Source: an uncultured Gemmiger sp. | GTDB taxonomy: Bacteria > Bacillota > Clostridia > Oscillospirales > Ruminococcaceae | Assembly: GCA_947631565.1 (NCBI GenBank) | Contig: CANRLV010000002.1 | Coordinates: forward strand, 1 to 64,000 | Reading direction: 5' to 3' | Length of the DNA stretch: 64,000 nucleotides | In this document: piece by piece, positions 62,917 through 64,000 of the stretch | Position numbering within the stretch: the stretch's first letter is position 1 | Layout: every line of letters begins with the position of its first letter | Notes under the pieces: generated by a model | Databases searched by the model: none | What the model was told of the DNA's origin: nothing | Seen by the model: only the letters and a program-made list of their open reading frames with translations | Position numbers and translations under genes: made by a program

Positions 62917-63966
62917 ATGAGCAGCTACATCGATGTGGCCCACCCGGACCGCCATGCGCCGTACCTGGATATTCCGGACGACGTCATTGAGTACCTGCAC
63001 TATCTTGATTTTGTCAAGCAGCGCTCGCCGCGCACCGTCAACGGGTATTATCTTGACCTGCGCGGCTTTTTCCGCTATATGGCGCAGGAATGGGGCCTTG
63101 TCCCCCGCGGCACCGACCCGGAAAAGATCGACCTGACAGGCATTACCACACAGGATATCGCGAAGATACGCAAAAAAGATATTTTCGGCTATCTCGAATA
63201 TGCCCGCACCAACGACAACGGCCCCAAGGCACGGGCACGGAAATTATCGGCACTGCGCGGATTTTTTGGCTATTTATGCAATCAGGTCAATCGTTTGCAG
63301 CAAAACCCGACCGAGAACATCAGCCTCGGCGCGCCCAAAAAGACGCTGCCCAAGTACCTGACGCTGGAGGAATCCGTCCGCCTGCTCGAAAATATCCAAA
63401 GCGATTTCCATGAGAGGGATTATTGCATATTGACGCTGTTTTTGAACTGCGGTATGCGCTTGGCGGAGCTTGTCACCATCGATTTGTCCAGCTTCCGGGA
63501 CGATACCATCCGAATCATGGGCAAGGGCGGCAAGGAACGGCTCGTCTACCTGAACGATGCCTGCCAGAGCGCGCTGGAGCCCTATTGCAAGGCGCGGGCG
63601 GCGCTGCCGAATCTTGTCGACAAGGAGGCGCTGTTCGTCTCGAAAAAGACCGGCAAGCGGCTGACGGCGCGGCGCGTGGAGCAGATCGTGGCCCGCTGCC
63701 TGCAGTCGGCCGGTCTGTCGGGGCGCGGCTACAGCCCGCACAAGCTGCGCCACACCGCCGCCACGCTGATGTACCAGCACGGCAACGTCGATATGCTGGC
63801 GCTCAAAGAGATCCTGGGCCATGAAAACGTATCGACCACGCAGATCTACACCCACATCAACCAGCGGCAGTTGAAGGCGGCGGTGGCCTCCTCCCCGTTG
63901 GCCGGCATCAAGGCCCCGCCGCCGCCAAGCGCCTCAAAGCAGGACGCCGGCGAAGAAGACGGCTGA
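62917..63966 (+). CDS. Tyrosine recombinase, XerC/XerD-like
   Basis: N-terminal SAM-like domain; GMRLAELVTIDLSSF (catalytic R); HKLRHTAATLMYQHGNVDMLALKEILGHENVSTTQIYTHI (HxLRH, H, Tyr). Confidence 0.93.
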   Translation: MSSYIDVAHPDRHAPYLDIPDDVIEYLHYLDFVKQRSPRTVNGYYLDLRGFFRYMAQEWGLVPRGTDPEKIDLTGITTQDIAKIRKKDIFGYLEYARTNDNGPKARARKLSALRGFFGYLCNQVNRLQQNPTENISLGAPKKTLPKYLTLEESVRLLENIQSDFHERDYCILTLFLNCGMRLAELVTIDLSSFRDDTIRIMGKGGKERLVYLNDACQSALEPYCKARAALPNLVDKEALFVSKKTGKRLTARRVEQIVARCLQSAGLSGRGYSPHKLRHTAATLMYQHGNVDMLALKEILGHENVSTTQIYTHINQRQLKAAVASSPLAGIKAPPPPSASKQDAGEEDG

Positions 63967-64000
63967 CCCGGCCCCCAGCGCGCAGCAGACGGCACTGCCC

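Overview
This is a GC-rich, gene-dense Firmicutes chromosome segment. Spore-forming ancestry is indicated by a gerA-type operon, spoIIIAA-AH, a YunB-like protein and a YlmC/YmxH-like protein, and the gene content looks Oscillospiraceae/Ruminococcaceae-like (inference). Most of it is housekeeping: gpsA, secDF, nrdR, fhs, metY-metA, clpB with a CIRCE element, purA, lacZ, ugd, an alpha-galactosidase, ligA, spoIIIA, nusB-xseAB-ispA-dxs-tlyA-nadK-argR-recN, ppk1, a T-box plus tyrS, radA, and a Xer-type recombinase, with two tRNA-Leu genes. Points worth a second look: (1) a perfect 28-bp dif-like 11-6-11 palindrome (62418-62445) about 470 bp upstream of a Xer-type recombinase, with a third identical 11-bp arm in that gene's 5' leader, inside a ~680-bp region without a convincing gene; (2) a VTC polyphosphate polymerase / DUF4956 / CotH-kinase operon with two +1 frame breaks, one at a G10 tract and one exactly at CTT-TGA, the same slippery codon pair as prfB; (3) a Lys/Pro/Ala-rich basic tail on PPK1; (4) a REP-like nested inverted repeat after nrdR; (5) a degraded probable mobile-element scar next to tRNA-Leu(UAG). 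No CRISPR array, phage or intact transposon was seen. All calls come from reading the sequence and supplied translations; no searches were run.
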